From G965216255 sp965216255 (GTDB taxonomy: Bacteria; Bacteroidota; Rhodothermia; Rhodothermales; Bin80), in contig OZ244148.1 in NCBI GenBank assembly GCA_965216255.1, positions 1,054,001 through 1,118,000 of the forward strand: 64,000 bases of DNA, read 5' to 3'. Positions 9,436 to 18,728 of the stretch are shown here, one piece after another (position 1 is the first letter of the stretch; each line of letters begins with the position of its first letter). The notes under the pieces were generated by a model. That model made no database searches. It was given only the letters and a program-made list of their open reading frames with translations, and had not been told where the DNA came from. Position numbers and translations under genes: made by a program.

Positions 9436-10383
9436 ATGCCGCGTACCGTCATTACCGGAGGTGCTGGTTTTCTGGGTTCACACCTCTGTGACCGGTTCCT
9501 CGATGAGGGGCATGTAGTGGTGTGCGTGGATAATTTCCTTACGGGATCGCCCAACAATATTGCGCACCTGCACGGCCATCCACGCTTCGAGCTTATTGAG
9601 CACGACGTCACCGGATTTATTGAAGTGGAGGGCGCCGTGGATTTCGTGCTGCATTTTGCTTCACCGGCCTCCCCCATTGATTACCTCCGCCTGCCTATCC
9701 AGACCCTGAAGGTGGGCGCGCTCGGTACCCACAACGCGCTCGGACTGACCAAGAGCAAGGATGCGTGTTTTCTGCTGGCTTCAACCAGCGAGGTCTACGG
9801 TGACCCGCTCGAGCATCCGCAGAAGGAGACGTACTGGGGCAACGTAAACCCCACGGGTCTGCGCGGAGTCTATGACGAAGCCAAGCGCTTCGCCGAAGCG
9901 ATAACCATGGCCTATCACCGTTACCATGGAGTGCAGACGCGCATCGCGAGGATTTTCAATTCCTTCGGGCCCCGCATGCGCATGTACGACGGCCGTGCCT
10001 TGCCCAATTTCATGCGACAGGCCCTGCGGGAAGAGCCCTTGACGATTTACGGCTCGGGCGAGCAGACCCGGTCATTCACGTTTGTCGATGATACCGTCGA
10101 GGGGATTGTCCGCCTGCTTCAGAGCACAGTGGCCGAGCCCATCAATATCGGTAGCCGCGAAGAGGTCAGCGTCCTTGCGTTCGCGCGCGAGATAGTCTCA
10201 CTAACCGGTAGCCACAGTACGCTCACATTTGCCCCTCTGCCGGCGGACGACCCCAAGAGTCGACAGCCCGACACCGCTGCCGCTCGAAAACTGCTCGGCT
10301 GGAATCCCAGCGTGCCTCGTCTGGAGGGCCTGCGACGCACGTTGGCCTACGTCAAGGCACGCCTGGCAGACGAGGGCCCCTGA
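9436..10383 (+). CDS. UDP-glucuronate decarboxylase (UDP-xylose synthase)-like SDR
   Basis: Extended short-chain dehydrogenase, 315 residues. It has the NAD-binding TGGAGFLGSH, the family-diagnostic FASPASPIDYL, the STSEVYGDPLEHPQ segment, and the catalytic YDEAK (YxxxK), followed by RIFNSFGPRMR. These match UXS-type decarboxylases, which convert UDP-glucuronate to UDP-xylose in the cytosol for surface glycans. First gene of a tight plus-strand run, 8 bp before the next gene. Confidence 0.88.
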   Translation: MPRTVITGGAGFLGSHLCDRFLDEGHVVVCVDNFLTGSPNNIAHLHGHPRFELIEHDVTGFIEVEGAVDFVLHFASPASPIDYLRLPIQTLKVGALGTHNALGLTKSKDACFLLASTSEVYGDPLEHPQKETYWGNVNPTGLRGVYDEAKRFAEAITMAYHRYHGVQTRIARIFNSFGPRMRMYDGRALPNFMRQALREEPLTIYGSGEQTRSFTFVDDTVEGIVRLLQSTVAEPINIGSREEVSVLAFAREIVSLTGSHSTLTFAPLPADDPKSRQPDTAAARKLLGWNPSVPRLEGLRRTLAYVKARLADEGP

Positions 10384-10391
10384 CGCAAGCC

Positions 10392-11351
10392 ATGCGCCTA
10401 ACCACGAAGACCGCGCGCATTTACGTGGCCGGGCACCGCGGGCTGCTCGGCTCCGCCGTTGTCCGGCGCCTTGAGCGTGCGGGCTACCAATCACTGCTTC
10501 TGGCGACGTCCGACGATGTGGACCTCCGGTGCCATGGCGCCGTAGACCGGTTCTTCAGCCAGCACCGGCCCGAATACGTGGTTCTTGCAGCTGCCCGCGT
10601 CGGTGGCATTCTAGCCAATGACCGCTATCCTGCAGACTTTATCGGCGATAACCTCTCCATACAGAATAATGTGATCCAGGCTGCCTTTAGGACGCGCGTA
10701 AAGCGCCTTCTTTTTCTTGGTAGCACATGCATTTATCCCAAGCATGCCCCGCAGCCCCTCCGCGAAGAATACCTCTTGACCGGACCCCTGGAGCCCACCA
10801 ACCAATGGTACGCAGTAGCCAAGATCGCGGGCGTAAAACTTTGCCAGGCACTCAGGCAACAGCACGGCTGTGACTTCGTCTCACTGATGTCCACCAATCT
10901 GTATGGGCCCGGCGACCATTTTGATCTAGACACCAGTCACGTGCTACCTGCCCTGCTGCGCAAGTTTCACGAAGCCAAGTTGGACGGGAATGCTCCGGTG
11001 AAGCTGTGGGGTAGCGGCGCGGCGCGGCGCGAATTTCTCTACAGCGAAGACCTTGCAGACGCGTGCCTGTACGTACTGGAGCAGCCTGAGGGCGATCTGC
11101 ATGCCGCGGCACCCGATACGCTGCTCAATGTGGGGGTGGGTGAAGACCTGACCATCAATGCCCTGGCGCAGTTGATTCAGGAGGCTGTCGGCAGTCGGTG
11201 CCTTGTAGTGCACGACCGGTCCAAGCCGGAGGGCACGCCGCGCAAGCTTGTCGATGTATCACGCATGCGAAGCCTAGGATGGGCAGCGTCCACGCCTCTG
11301 GCAGATGGCCTGCGCCGGACCTATGCCTGGTATATCCAAAACGCCGCGTAA
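10392..11351 (+). CDS. fcl: GDP-L-fucose synthase
   Basis: NADPH-dependent epimerase/reductase converting GDP-4-keto-6-deoxymannose to GDP-L-fucose. It has the N-terminal VAGHRGLLGSAVVRRLE, the fcl-typical AARVGGILANDRYPADFI, LGSTCIYPKHAPQP, the catalytic YAVAK, and STNLYGPGDHFD. At 319 residues it is full length. gmd, which supplies its substrate, follows after only 4 bp. Confidence 0.95.
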   Translation: MRLTTKTARIYVAGHRGLLGSAVVRRLERAGYQSLLLATSDDVDLRCHGAVDRFFSQHRPEYVVLAAARVGGILANDRYPADFIGDNLSIQNNVIQAAFRTRVKRLLFLGSTCIYPKHAPQPLREEYLLTGPLEPTNQWYAVAKIAGVKLCQALRQQHGCDFVSLMSTNLYGPGDHFDLDTSHVLPALLRKFHEAKLDGNAPVKLWGSGAARREFLYSEDLADACLYVLEQPEGDLHAAAPDTLLNVGVGEDLTINALAQLIQEAVGSRCLVVHDRSKPEGTPRKLVDVSRMRSLGWAASTPLADGLRRTYAWYIQNAA

Positions 11352-11355
11352 GCCC

Positions 11356-12408
11356 ATGCGCAAGAAGGCACTCATTACAGGGATAACGGGTCAGGACGGC
11401 GCCTACCTTGCGGAACTGCTTCTGGAGAAGGGGTACGTGGTCCACGGGATCAAGCGCCGGGCCAGCCTCTTTAACACCGACCGCATCGACCATCTATACC
11501 AGGACCCCCACGCGAAGGACGTAAGCTTCTTCCTCCACTACGGCGATTTGACGGACGCTACCAATCTAATTCGCCTCGTGCAGGAGACGCAGCCGGATGA
11601 GATCTACAACCTGGGCGCGCAGAGCCACGTCCAGGTGAGCTTCGAAACACCGGAATACACGGCCAATGCCGATGCGCTCGGCGTGCTTCGACTGCTGGAA
11701 GCCATCCGCATACTCGGCATACAGCATAGGGTCCGGTTCTATCAGGCCTCTACCAGCGAATTGTTCGGCAAGGTACGTGAAGTACCCCAGAGCGAAACGA
11801 CGCCGTTCCATCCCCGCAGCCCGTACGGCGTGGCCAAGCTCTACGCGCACTGGATTACCGTAAACTACCGGGAAGCATTCGATTTCTTCGCGTGCAACGG
11901 CATCCTGTTCAATCACGAGAGCCCCGTGCGGGGAGAAACATTCGTAACGCGCAAGATCACACGCGCCGCTGCCCGCATAAGGCACGGCCTGGAACAACGG
12001 CTATATCTGGGCAATCTCGACGCATCGCGTGACTGGGGGCATGCCCGCGATTATGTCGAGGGCATGTGGCTTATGCTGCAGCAGCAGGCTCCTGGCGATT
12101 ACGTGCTGGCCACCGGGAAATCCACCACGGTACGGCAATTCTGTACCGAGGCCTTTGCGGCGGCCGGCATAGACCTTCAATGGGCGGGCCAAGGAATCGA
12201 TGAAACGGGCTGCTGCGCGCAATCAGGGAAGGCGCTCGTCGCGGTAGATGCGCGCTATTTCCGGCCTGCCGAGGTCGATGCGCTAGTCGGCAATGCGGCT
12301 AAGGCCCGGGATGAACTCGGCTGGTCTCCCAGCTCCACGCTGGATGCCATGATACAGGAGATGGTGGAGGCAGACCTGGTGCAGGCACGGCGCGAAGCGC
12401 ATCAATAG
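11356..12408 (+). CDS. gmd: GDP-mannose 4,6-dehydratase
   Basis: Converts GDP-D-mannose to GDP-4-dehydro-6-deoxy-D-mannose, the substrate of the preceding fcl product. The start at 11356 gives MRKKALITGITGQDGAYLAE, the canonical N-terminus. The diagnostic IKRRASLFNTDRIDHLY, the STSELFGKV Thr/Ser-Glu pair and the catalytic YGVAK are intact. About 350 residues. The order fcl-gmd is reversed relative to E. coli. Confidence 0.96.
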   Translation: MRKKALITGITGQDGAYLAELLLEKGYVVHGIKRRASLFNTDRIDHLYQDPHAKDVSFFLHYGDLTDATNLIRLVQETQPDEIYNLGAQSHVQVSFETPEYTANADALGVLRLLEAIRILGIQHRVRFYQASTSELFGKVREVPQSETTPFHPRSPYGVAKLYAHWITVNYREAFDFFACNGILFNHESPVRGETFVTRKITRAAARIRHGLEQRLYLGNLDASRDWGHARDYVEGMWLMLQQQAPGDYVLATGKSTTVRQFCTEAFAAAGIDLQWAGQGIDETGCCAQSGKALVAVDARYFRPAEVDALVGNAAKARDELGWSPSSTLDAMIQEMVEADLVQARREAHQ

Positions 12409-12428
12409 TCCTCAATAAATCCGCGCAT

Positions 12429-13163
12429 ATGCACGAACTGAAGGGCATAGTGCTCGCCGGAGGCACCGGAAGCCGGCTGTTTCCGCTAACCAAGGTCACC
12501 AACAAGCACCTGCTGCCGGTTGGTCGCTACCCCATGATTTACCACGCGCTGGCGCGCCTCCGGGAGGCAGCCATAGAACAGGTTGCCGTGGTAACGAGCC
12601 CGGAGCACATGGGCGATGTGGTCAATCTCCTGGGAAGCGGCCACGAACTGGGGCTGGATCTGACCTACCGCGTGCAGGACCAGCCGGGCGGCATTGCGCA
12701 GGCTATCGGCCTGTGCGACAATTTTGCCGGCTCCAGTCCCATGCTGGTCATGCTGGGGGACAACATAGTGGCTGACAGCCTCTGCTGCCACGTTGCGGCG
12801 TTCCGCAGTCAGGCTCGCGGTGCCCGCATCCTGCTCAAGGAAGTGCCCGATCCTGAACAATACGGCGTTGCCGAATTCGACGGTAGCGACATAATAAATA
12901 TTGTTGAGAAGCCTGCGGTACCACCCAGTTCGTACGCCGTAACGGGCATTTATTTCTACGATACCCAGGTCTTCGACGTTATCCGCGGCCTCCTGCCCAG
13001 TCGCCGCGGCGAGTTCGAGGTCAGCGACGTAAATGCAGCCTATGTCCGGAAAGGCCAGCTCACGTACGGAATCCTTGAAGGCTGGTGGGGCGATGCCGGC
13101 ACGCTGGACGGGTGGCACAAGGCCAACCAGCTAGCCCGCGATGTCGTCTACCAACACATGTAA
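12429..13163 (+). CDS. short RmlA-like sugar-1-phosphate nucleotidyltransferase
   Basis: NTP-transferase fold of 244 residues with LAGGTGSRLFPLTKVTNK (pyrophosphorylase loop and Lys), MLGDNIV (metal-binding Asp) and a VEKP sugar-contact motif. It resembles short glucose-1-phosphate thymidylyltransferases without a C-terminal extension. The nucleotide and sugar are not resolvable by eye. It overlaps the following cupin by 23 bp, suggesting translational coupling. Confidence 0.85.
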   Translation: MHELKGIVLAGGTGSRLFPLTKVTNKHLLPVGRYPMIYHALARLREAAIEQVAVVTSPEHMGDVVNLLGSGHELGLDLTYRVQDQPGGIAQAIGLCDNFAGSSPMLVMLGDNIVADSLCCHVAAFRSQARGARILLKEVPDPEQYGVAEFDGSDIINIVEKPAVPPSSYAVTGIYFYDTQVFDVIRGLLPSRRGEFEVSDVNAAYVRKGQLTYGILEGWWGDAGTLDGWHKANQLARDVVYQHM

Positions 13164-13641
13164 TCCCGTGCACTGGACCAACGCGCCCATTCCAGACTGC
13201 CGCATCATGCCGCTGGAGCGGTATACGGATTCCCGGGGGTGGCTCTGCGAATTTTTCCGCCATGATACGCTTCCGCCGGGGCTGCACCCGGCCATGGGAT
13301 ACGTGTCCCTGACGCATGCCGGCGTTACACGCGGCCCGCACGAGCACCGTGACCAAACGGACCTCTTTGTATTCTTCAGCGGCGCGTTTCGTCTCTATCT
13401 GTGGGATAGCCGGAAGAACTCTCCCACACGGGGACACCGGCAGGTTGCGGACCTGGGCGAGAGATGTCCTGCTGCCGTGTCCGTGCCTCCGGGCGTTATC
13501 CACGCCTACCGCAACGTTGGCTCCAGCGATGCCATCCTTGTCAACTGTCCCAACCGTCTTTACGGCGGCGAGGGCAAGGCCAGCCCCGTGGATGAAATCC
13601 GCCACGAAGAGAGCTCCCATCTTGTGCTCTCCATGGAGTAG
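13141..13641 (+). CDS. RmlC-like cupin (dTDP-4-dehydrorhamnose 3,5-epimerase family)
   Basis: 166-residue cupin. DSRGWLCEFFRHD corresponds to the D-x-R-G-x-x-x-E start of RmlC, TRGPHEHRDQTDLF to the G-x-H-x-H box, and PPGVIHAYRNVG to the second cupin motif. A true rhamnose pathway would also need rmlB and rmlD, which are absent here, so it may be a keto-sugar epimerase or isomerase for another sugar, working with the flanking nucleotidyltransferases (inference). Confidence 0.72.
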   Translation: MSSTNTCNPVHWTNAPIPDCRIMPLERYTDSRGWLCEFFRHDTLPPGLHPAMGYVSLTHAGVTRGPHEHRDQTDLFVFFSGAFRLYLWDSRKNSPTRGHRQVADLGERCPAAVSVPPGVIHAYRNVGSSDAILVNCPNRLYGGEGKASPVDEIRHEESSHLVLSME

Positions 13642-13645
13642 CCAC

Positions 13646-14638
13646 ATGAAACTTATTATCCCCATGGCGGGCCGCGGCAAGCGTCTACGGCCCCAGTCCT
13701 CCGTTACGCCCAAGCCGCTACTGAGCGTGGCCGGCAAGAGCATGGTCGAGCGTATAGTGGACGGCTTTGCCGGCGTGCTTCCACGTCCTGTCGACGAAGT
13801 AATCTTCATACTGGGGCCCAGCTTTGGACAGGAGGTACGGGATGCCCTTTCCGCCATGTGCCGGCGCCTGCGGGTAGCGCCCCATTTCGTGGTGCAACAC
13901 GACCCGCTAGGCACAGCCCATGCCGTGGCCGCTGCGGCGGACCACCTCTGCGGAGAAGGCGTGGTCGTGTATGCCGACACCGTATTTACCATGGGGGCGC
14001 CTGTCACGCTGGAGGGCGCAGATATTGTCGTCTGGGTCAAGGATGTGGATGACCCCAGCCGCTTTGGCGTGGCGGTGCGCGAAGGTGAGCGCGTGGTAGC
14101 ACTGGTGGAAAAACCCCAGACCCTGATCTCACGCGAAGCCCTTATAGGAATTTATTACGTGCGCGACCTGGGTGTTCTGCGCCAGGCCATCGCGCACCTT
14201 TTCGACAACCGGATCCGGGGGAAAGGCGGCGAATACTACCTGACAGATGCCTTCGACATCCTCCTGAAACAGGACCACGTATTTCACACGGCCACGGTGG
14301 AAGAGTGGCTTGACTGCGGCACGCTCGCTGCCCTCTTCGATACGACGCGCCATCTGATCCGGCCCGGCAGCTATGCTGCCGGCTCACTCGAGAACAGCGT
14401 CGTCGTCGAGCCCGTGTACATTGGTCCCGAAGCAAGGGTCGTGGACTCTGTTGTAGGCCCCAACGTATCCATTGAAAAGGGGGCGCGCATTGAAGGCGCC
14501 GTCATCCGGGACAGCGTCATATTTGAAGGGGCCAGCGTCCGCCGCGCCGTCCTGGCCAATTCCTTCGTCGGCGCCTATGCCACCGTGGACGGCCACGCGC
14601 ACACCCTTAACGTGGGCGACTATTCCTCGGTGCATTGA
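13646..14638 (+). CDS. sugar nucleotidyltransferase with C-terminal hexapeptide repeat domain
   Basis: 330 residues. The N-terminal nucleotidyltransferase domain (IIPMAGRGKRLRPQSSVTPK) has VVYADTVF as metal-binding strand, VEKPQ, and WLDCGT near its end. From ~residue 235 a left-handed beta-helix of hexapeptide repeats follows (VVVEPVYIGPEARVVDSVVG and on). The architecture matches long glucose-1-phosphate thymidylyl-/uridylyl-like enzymes. Starts 4 bp after the cupin stop codon, and its own stop abuts the uxaA ATG. Confidence 0.85.
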   Translation: MKLIIPMAGRGKRLRPQSSVTPKPLLSVAGKSMVERIVDGFAGVLPRPVDEVIFILGPSFGQEVRDALSAMCRRLRVAPHFVVQHDPLGTAHAVAAAADHLCGEGVVVYADTVFTMGAPVTLEGADIVVWVKDVDDPSRFGVAVREGERVVALVEKPQTLISREALIGIYYVRDLGVLRQAIAHLFDNRIRGKGGEYYLTDAFDILLKQDHVFHTATVEEWLDCGTLAALFDTTRHLIRPGSYAAGSLENSVVVEPVYIGPEARVVDSVVGPNVSIEKGARIEGAVIRDSVIFEGASVRRAVLANSFVGAYATVDGHAHTLNVGDYSSVH

Positions 14639-16288
14639 ATGGGGCGGGATTTTCTCCGGATTCATTCCGCCGATAACGTGTTCGTCGCGCTCGCAGCGCT
14701 GCCGCGTGGCCATCAGGTCTCCACAGGCGGCACACGCTTTCACCTGGCAACGGACATTCCGGCAAAGCACAAGTTTGCCGCCTGGCCTCTGGCCACGGGC
14801 GATGCCGTCCACATGTATGGCACTCTCGTGGGCCGTGCCGTGGAGCCTATTGGCCAAGGCGAGCTGCTCACCACATGCAATATCGCCCACGATACCGCTC
14901 CGTTTGCGATTGGTGGGCCTGCCGGCGCATGGGCTGCGCCCGATGTCACGCGCTGGCAAGAGCGGCATTTCTGGGGATATCACCGATCCGACGGCCAGGT
15001 TGGCACAGCCAACCGATGGCTGGTTTTGCCCCTCGTATTCTGCGAAAACCGCAATGTAGACGTCCTGCGCTCCGCTTTCGAGCAGGAATTGGGCTACGCC
15101 GTACCTTCGGTATACCGGGACCAGGTAGCGGAGCTGGCACGGCTGCACCGGCAAGGAGCCTCCCCGGAACTACTGCGCCGGCATCGTCCGGCTGATAGCG
15201 AAAGAGCGGAGCGTCCGCGCGTGTTCCCGAATCTGGATGGCATTCATTTCCTGACGCATGAAGGCGGATGTGGCGGCACGCGGCACGATGCACGCAGCCT
15301 TTGCGGGCTCTTCGCGGGCTACCTTCACCACCCAAACGTGGCCGGTGCGACGGTGCTGAGCCTCGGATGCGAAAACGCCCAGATCGCGCTCCTTGAGGAG
15401 GAGATTCATCGCCGTAATCCGCGCTTCGACAAGCCCGTGCTAACCTACCGGCAGCAGGACTTTGCCAGTGCGCACTCCCTGCTGAGCGACGCCACGTCCC
15501 AAACCTTCACGGCGCTCCGGGAGGCAGATCGCCTTCGGCGGAGCGCGGCACCTCTGGAAAGCCTCACGCTGGGGCTCGAATGCGGCGGCTCCGACGGCTT
15601 TTCGGGACTATCGGCCAATCCGGCCATGGGGCATGCGACAGACTTGCTGGTTGCCCTTGGTGGCCGTGCCATTCTGGCGGAGTTCCCCGAACTCTGTGGT
15701 ATCGAGCAGGCCCTCATAGACCGGTGCGCTTCCCGGGAGGCAGCGGAGCGCTTCGTCCGGCTCATGCACAGCTACGCAGCGCTCGCCGAAGCCGTGGGGT
15801 CGGGGTTTGACAGGAATCCCTCACCGGGCAACATTCGGGACGGTCTGCTTACGGACGCGATGAAGTCCGCGGGCGCTGCCCGAAAAGGCGGGACATCTCC
15901 TGTAGCGGACGTGCTGGACTACCCGGGCTACGCCACGGCCCGTGGCCTGAACCTGCTCTGCACACCCGGAGGTGACGTGGAGTCAACGACCGCCATCGCA
16001 GGCGCCGGTGCGCAAATCATCCTCTTCTCGACAGGCTTGGGTACTCCGACCGGCAATCCGGCAGCTTCGGTGATCAAGATTTCCTCGCATTCGGCGCTTG
16101 CAAGGCGCATGCCGGACATCATCGATCTTGATGCCGGCAGAATCATCACGGGCGATGAGAGGATGGAGGAATTGGGCGAAAGGATTCTGGAACTCGTTGT
16201 TGAAGTAGCCAGCGGCTGCGTAGCAACGAAAGCCGCCAGACTGTGTCAGTACGACTTTATTCCGTGGAAGCGGGGCGTGTCGCTGTAG
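14639..16288 (+). CDS. uxaA: altronate dehydratase
   Basis: UxaA family: dehydrates D-altronate to 2-keto-3-deoxygluconate in the galacturonate branch. An N-terminal SAF-type domain (~1-100) contains IHSADNVFVAL and IPAKHKF. The catalytic domain begins HFWGYHRSDGQVGTANRW, with Cys-containing HEGGCGGTRHDA and LECGGSDGFSGLSANPA as Fe-ligand regions, and STGLGTPTGNP near the end. 549 residues, full length. It directly follows a nucleotide-sugar gene with no gap, so it may be cotranscribed with the glycan genes. Confidence 0.93.
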   Translation: MGRDFLRIHSADNVFVALAALPRGHQVSTGGTRFHLATDIPAKHKFAAWPLATGDAVHMYGTLVGRAVEPIGQGELLTTCNIAHDTAPFAIGGPAGAWAAPDVTRWQERHFWGYHRSDGQVGTANRWLVLPLVFCENRNVDVLRSAFEQELGYAVPSVYRDQVAELARLHRQGASPELLRRHRPADSERAERPRVFPNLDGIHFLTHEGGCGGTRHDARSLCGLFAGYLHHPNVAGATVLSLGCENAQIALLEEEIHRRNPRFDKPVLTYRQQDFASAHSLLSDATSQTFTALREADRLRRSAAPLESLTLGLECGGSDGFSGLSANPAMGHATDLLVALGGRAILAEFPELCGIEQALIDRCASREAAERFVRLMHSYAALAEAVGSGFDRNPSPGNIRDGLLTDAMKSAGAARKGGTSPVADVLDYPGYATARGLNLLCTPGGDVESTTAIAGAGAQIILFSTGLGTPTGNPAASVIKISSHSALARRMPDIIDLDAGRIITGDERMEELGERILELVVEVASGCVATKAARLCQYDFIPWKRGVSL

Positions 16289-16294
16289 ACCCAT

Positions 16295-17695
16295 TCATAG
16301 TTCAAACCCGAAATACTTCCGTGCATTGTGGTAACAGATATTCTCCACGATGCTGCCCAGCCAGGCCATATCATCGGGAAGCGCGCCCCGCGCTACCTCC
16401 CGCCCTATCATGTTGCATAGAATGCGGCGGAAGTATTCGTGGCGGGGAAAGGAGAGGAAGCTACGGGAGTCCGTCAACATGCCGACGAACCGGCTAAGCA
16501 GCCCCATGTTGGCCAAGGCCGTAAGCTGGCGTAGCATGCCGTCTTCCTGGTCGAGGAACCACCAGGCCGTCCCAAACTGTATCTTCCCGGGCTTGTCTGC
16601 GCCGCAGAAGTTGCCCGCCATGGTAGCCAAAACCTCGTTGTGCGCCGGATTGACCGAATACAGGATGGTGGCTGCCAGCGTACCGGCCTGCTCAAGCCGG
16701 TCGAGAAAACGGGCAACACTGCTCGCTATGGGGATGTCTCCGATGGAATCAAAGCCCGTGTCGCGCCCGAGATCACGCCGCGCACGCGTGTTGGCATTGC
16801 GCAAGGCGCCAAGATGAAACTGCTGCACCCAGCCCGAGGCGTGATCCATTACAGCAAGTTCGAACAGTAGCCAGGACTTGAAGAGAGCCACCTCGTGCGC
16901 AGACGGCACGCGCCCGTCCAGTAGGGCCTGAAATATGCATTCAATAACACGGTCCGAGTACGGCTCGGCATACAGTACTTCCTCGCCGTGGTCCGAGGCC
17001 CGGCAGCCCCGGCGCGCGAAGTAATCATGGCGCCGCTCCAGGGCGCCAAGCAAGGTGCGCGGACTGGTAATTTCGACGTCTGCGGCTTCAGAGAGCTTCT
17101 CCAGATACGCGCGGTATACCACGGGGTCCTCTATGGCCGAGGCCCGGTCTGCACGAAAACCCGGCAGGACCTTCAGGTCCAGCTCGCGGAGCTCGTCATG
17201 CTCCCACAGGGATTCGCAAGGGTCGTTGGTCGTACAGACCAGGCGTACCTGCATCTGGCTTAGTATTGCGCGCACGGTGAATGCATCCTGCTGCAGGAGC
17301 TCGTTGCAGCGTTCGTAAGTGCGCCGAGCCGTGGCCGGTCCCAGTATGGTCTGGATCCCAAAGGGTCGGCGAAGCTCCATGTGCGTCCAGTGATAGAGCG
17401 GATTCATTACCGTATAGGGCACGGTTTCGGCCCATTTCTGAAATTTCTCCCAGTCGGAGGCAGCGCCCGTGCAATAGCGCTCCGGGACGCCGTTGATGCG
17501 CATGGCCCGCCACTTGTAATGATCTCCTTCAAGCCAGGCGGCCGTTAGGGTTTCGAACCTGCGGTCGCACGCAATGTCTTCTGCAGGAAGGTGGCAGTGA
17601 TAGTCGATGATGGGCATCGGCGCGGCATAGTCATGATAGAGCCGCAGGGCGGGCCGACTTTCCAAAAGAAAATCCTCGTGTAGAAAAGCTGCCAT
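16295..17695 (-). CDS. uxaC: glucuronate/galacturonate isomerase
   Basis: Uronate isomerase (glucuronate to fructuronate, galacturonate to tagaturonate), amidohydrolase superfamily. The start at 17695 (MAAFLHEDFLLES) matches the usual N-terminus. PIIDYHCHLPAEDIA carries the metal His pair; YKWRAMRINGVPE, WTHMELRRPFG and DSRSFLSFPRHEYFRR are family signatures. About 466 residues. It is tail-to-tail with uxaA (6 bp between stops) and head-to-head with the KduI-like gene, so the space at 17696-17786 probably holds divergent promoters. Confidence 0.95.
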   Translation of the reverse strand: MAAFLHEDFLLESRPALRLYHDYAAPMPIIDYHCHLPAEDIACDRRFETLTAAWLEGDHYKWRAMRINGVPERYCTGAASDWEKFQKWAETVPYTVMNPLYHWTHMELRRPFGIQTILGPATARRTYERCNELLQQDAFTVRAILSQMQVRLVCTTNDPCESLWEHDELRELDLKVLPGFRADRASAIEDPVVYRAYLEKLSEAADVEITSPRTLLGALERRHDYFARRGCRASDHGEEVLYAEPYSDRVIECIFQALLDGRVPSAHEVALFKSWLLFELAVMDHASGWVQQFHLGALRNANTRARRDLGRDTGFDSIGDIPIASSVARFLDRLEQAGTLAATILYSVNPAHNEVLATMAGNFCGADKPGKIQFGTAWWFLDQEDGMLRQLTALANMGLLSRFVGMLTDSRSFLSFPRHEYFRRILCNMIGREVARGALPDDMAWLGSIVENICYHNARKYFGFEL

Positions 17696-17786
17696 GGAAT
17701 CGGGCCTGGTGCACGCCAAGATAAGCCGGATAGCCTTGACAATCGCACAGCCTATGCAGTACGTTCACGGCAAGCATCAGCCCGAT

Positions 17787-18728
17787 ATGGTACAGCCTCG
17801 TACAATAGGACCCTTCGTTACCGGGCCGCCGAAGCCTGCCACAGCACGCGCCATGGCAGGCCGCGCGGTGGTACCGGGCAGCTCCGCACTGCGGGAGGTA
17901 GAGCTTTTTGACGCACGACCCGTGCTCAACCAGCGCACCGAAATCATTGCGGGATCCAACTCCAGCTTCCGCTACCTGCGCATGGCCCGCATCGCCCTTG
18001 ACCCGGAAAGCGCACATTACGCACCGATCAAGGTTGCCACGGGCGCCTCGGAAGAGGCCCTGTTCTACGTCAATCGCGGGCGCGCACGCATCGACACGCG
18101 CTCCGGCGCGCATACGCTGGGCATGGGAGACGTCCTGTATGTCGGCCTAGACGAAGCGATCCGCATAGCCTCGGCGGCCGAGCGGTGTGATGTCAGCGAA
18201 TTCAGGGCGGTAGACTGCCATACCAAGTACCCGGAGGCCCTCGTCCGGCATACCGACATTGAAGGGACGGTGCTGGCGGCGGATGTCGGCACCAAGAGGC
18301 CCATGTCGAAGCGCACGGTGTACAAGCTCGTCGACCAGAATATCGGGGCTTGCCGGCTACTCTTCGGGGACACGTTCATGGCCCACGTGGGCGGTGTGGG
18401 CAGCTATCCCCCACACTTTCATGGTCCTGGCGGCCCCTATGGCCTGGAAGCGGACGCAAAGGAGGAGATTTACCATTTCCGCTGCGCCAGCGTGATTCCA
18501 GGAGACGTGCCGTATGTGCTTCAGAACTGTGCCCGACCCGGGGAGCCGGTCAACACCTACGTGCATCTGTTTGATGAGCAGGCCATTAACGTGACCCCAA
18601 ATTTTCATGATACCATTGCTCCGGCCACGGTGGATTTCATGTTCGTGTGGTGCCTCGGCGCCTTCACGGAGAATGAGCGCGACTGGTCCAGGATCGTCAC
18701 GAGGCCGGGCTACGAGGATGAGTGGTAG
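17787..18728 (+). CDS. KduI/IolB-family sugar-acid isomerase-like cupin
   Basis: Two-cupin protein of about 313 residues. The second half has the metal-binding pattern SYPPHFHGPGGPYGLEADAK followed by EEIYHFRC, characteristic of the KduI/IolB group. The start at 17787 (MVQPRTIGPF) is a choice; in-frame Met codons at 17754 and 17694 exist but the extra residues look non-conserved. Context with uxaC, a TRAP transporter and uxaB suggests isomerisation of a 4-deoxy-5-keto-uronate or related breakdown product. It overlaps the downstream dctP-like gene by 11 bp. Confidence 0.75.
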   Translation: MVQPRTIGPFVTGPPKPATARAMAGRAVVPGSSALREVELFDARPVLNQRTEIIAGSNSSFRYLRMARIALDPESAHYAPIKVATGASEEALFYVNRGRARIDTRSGAHTLGMGDVLYVGLDEAIRIASAAERCDVSEFRAVDCHTKYPEALVRHTDIEGTVLAADVGTKRPMSKRTVYKLVDQNIGACRLLFGDTFMAHVGGVGSYPPHFHGPGGPYGLEADAKEEIYHFRCASVIPGDVPYVLQNCARPGEPVNTYVHLFDEQAINVTPNFHDTIAPATVDFMFVWCLGAFTENERDWSRIVTRPGYEDEW

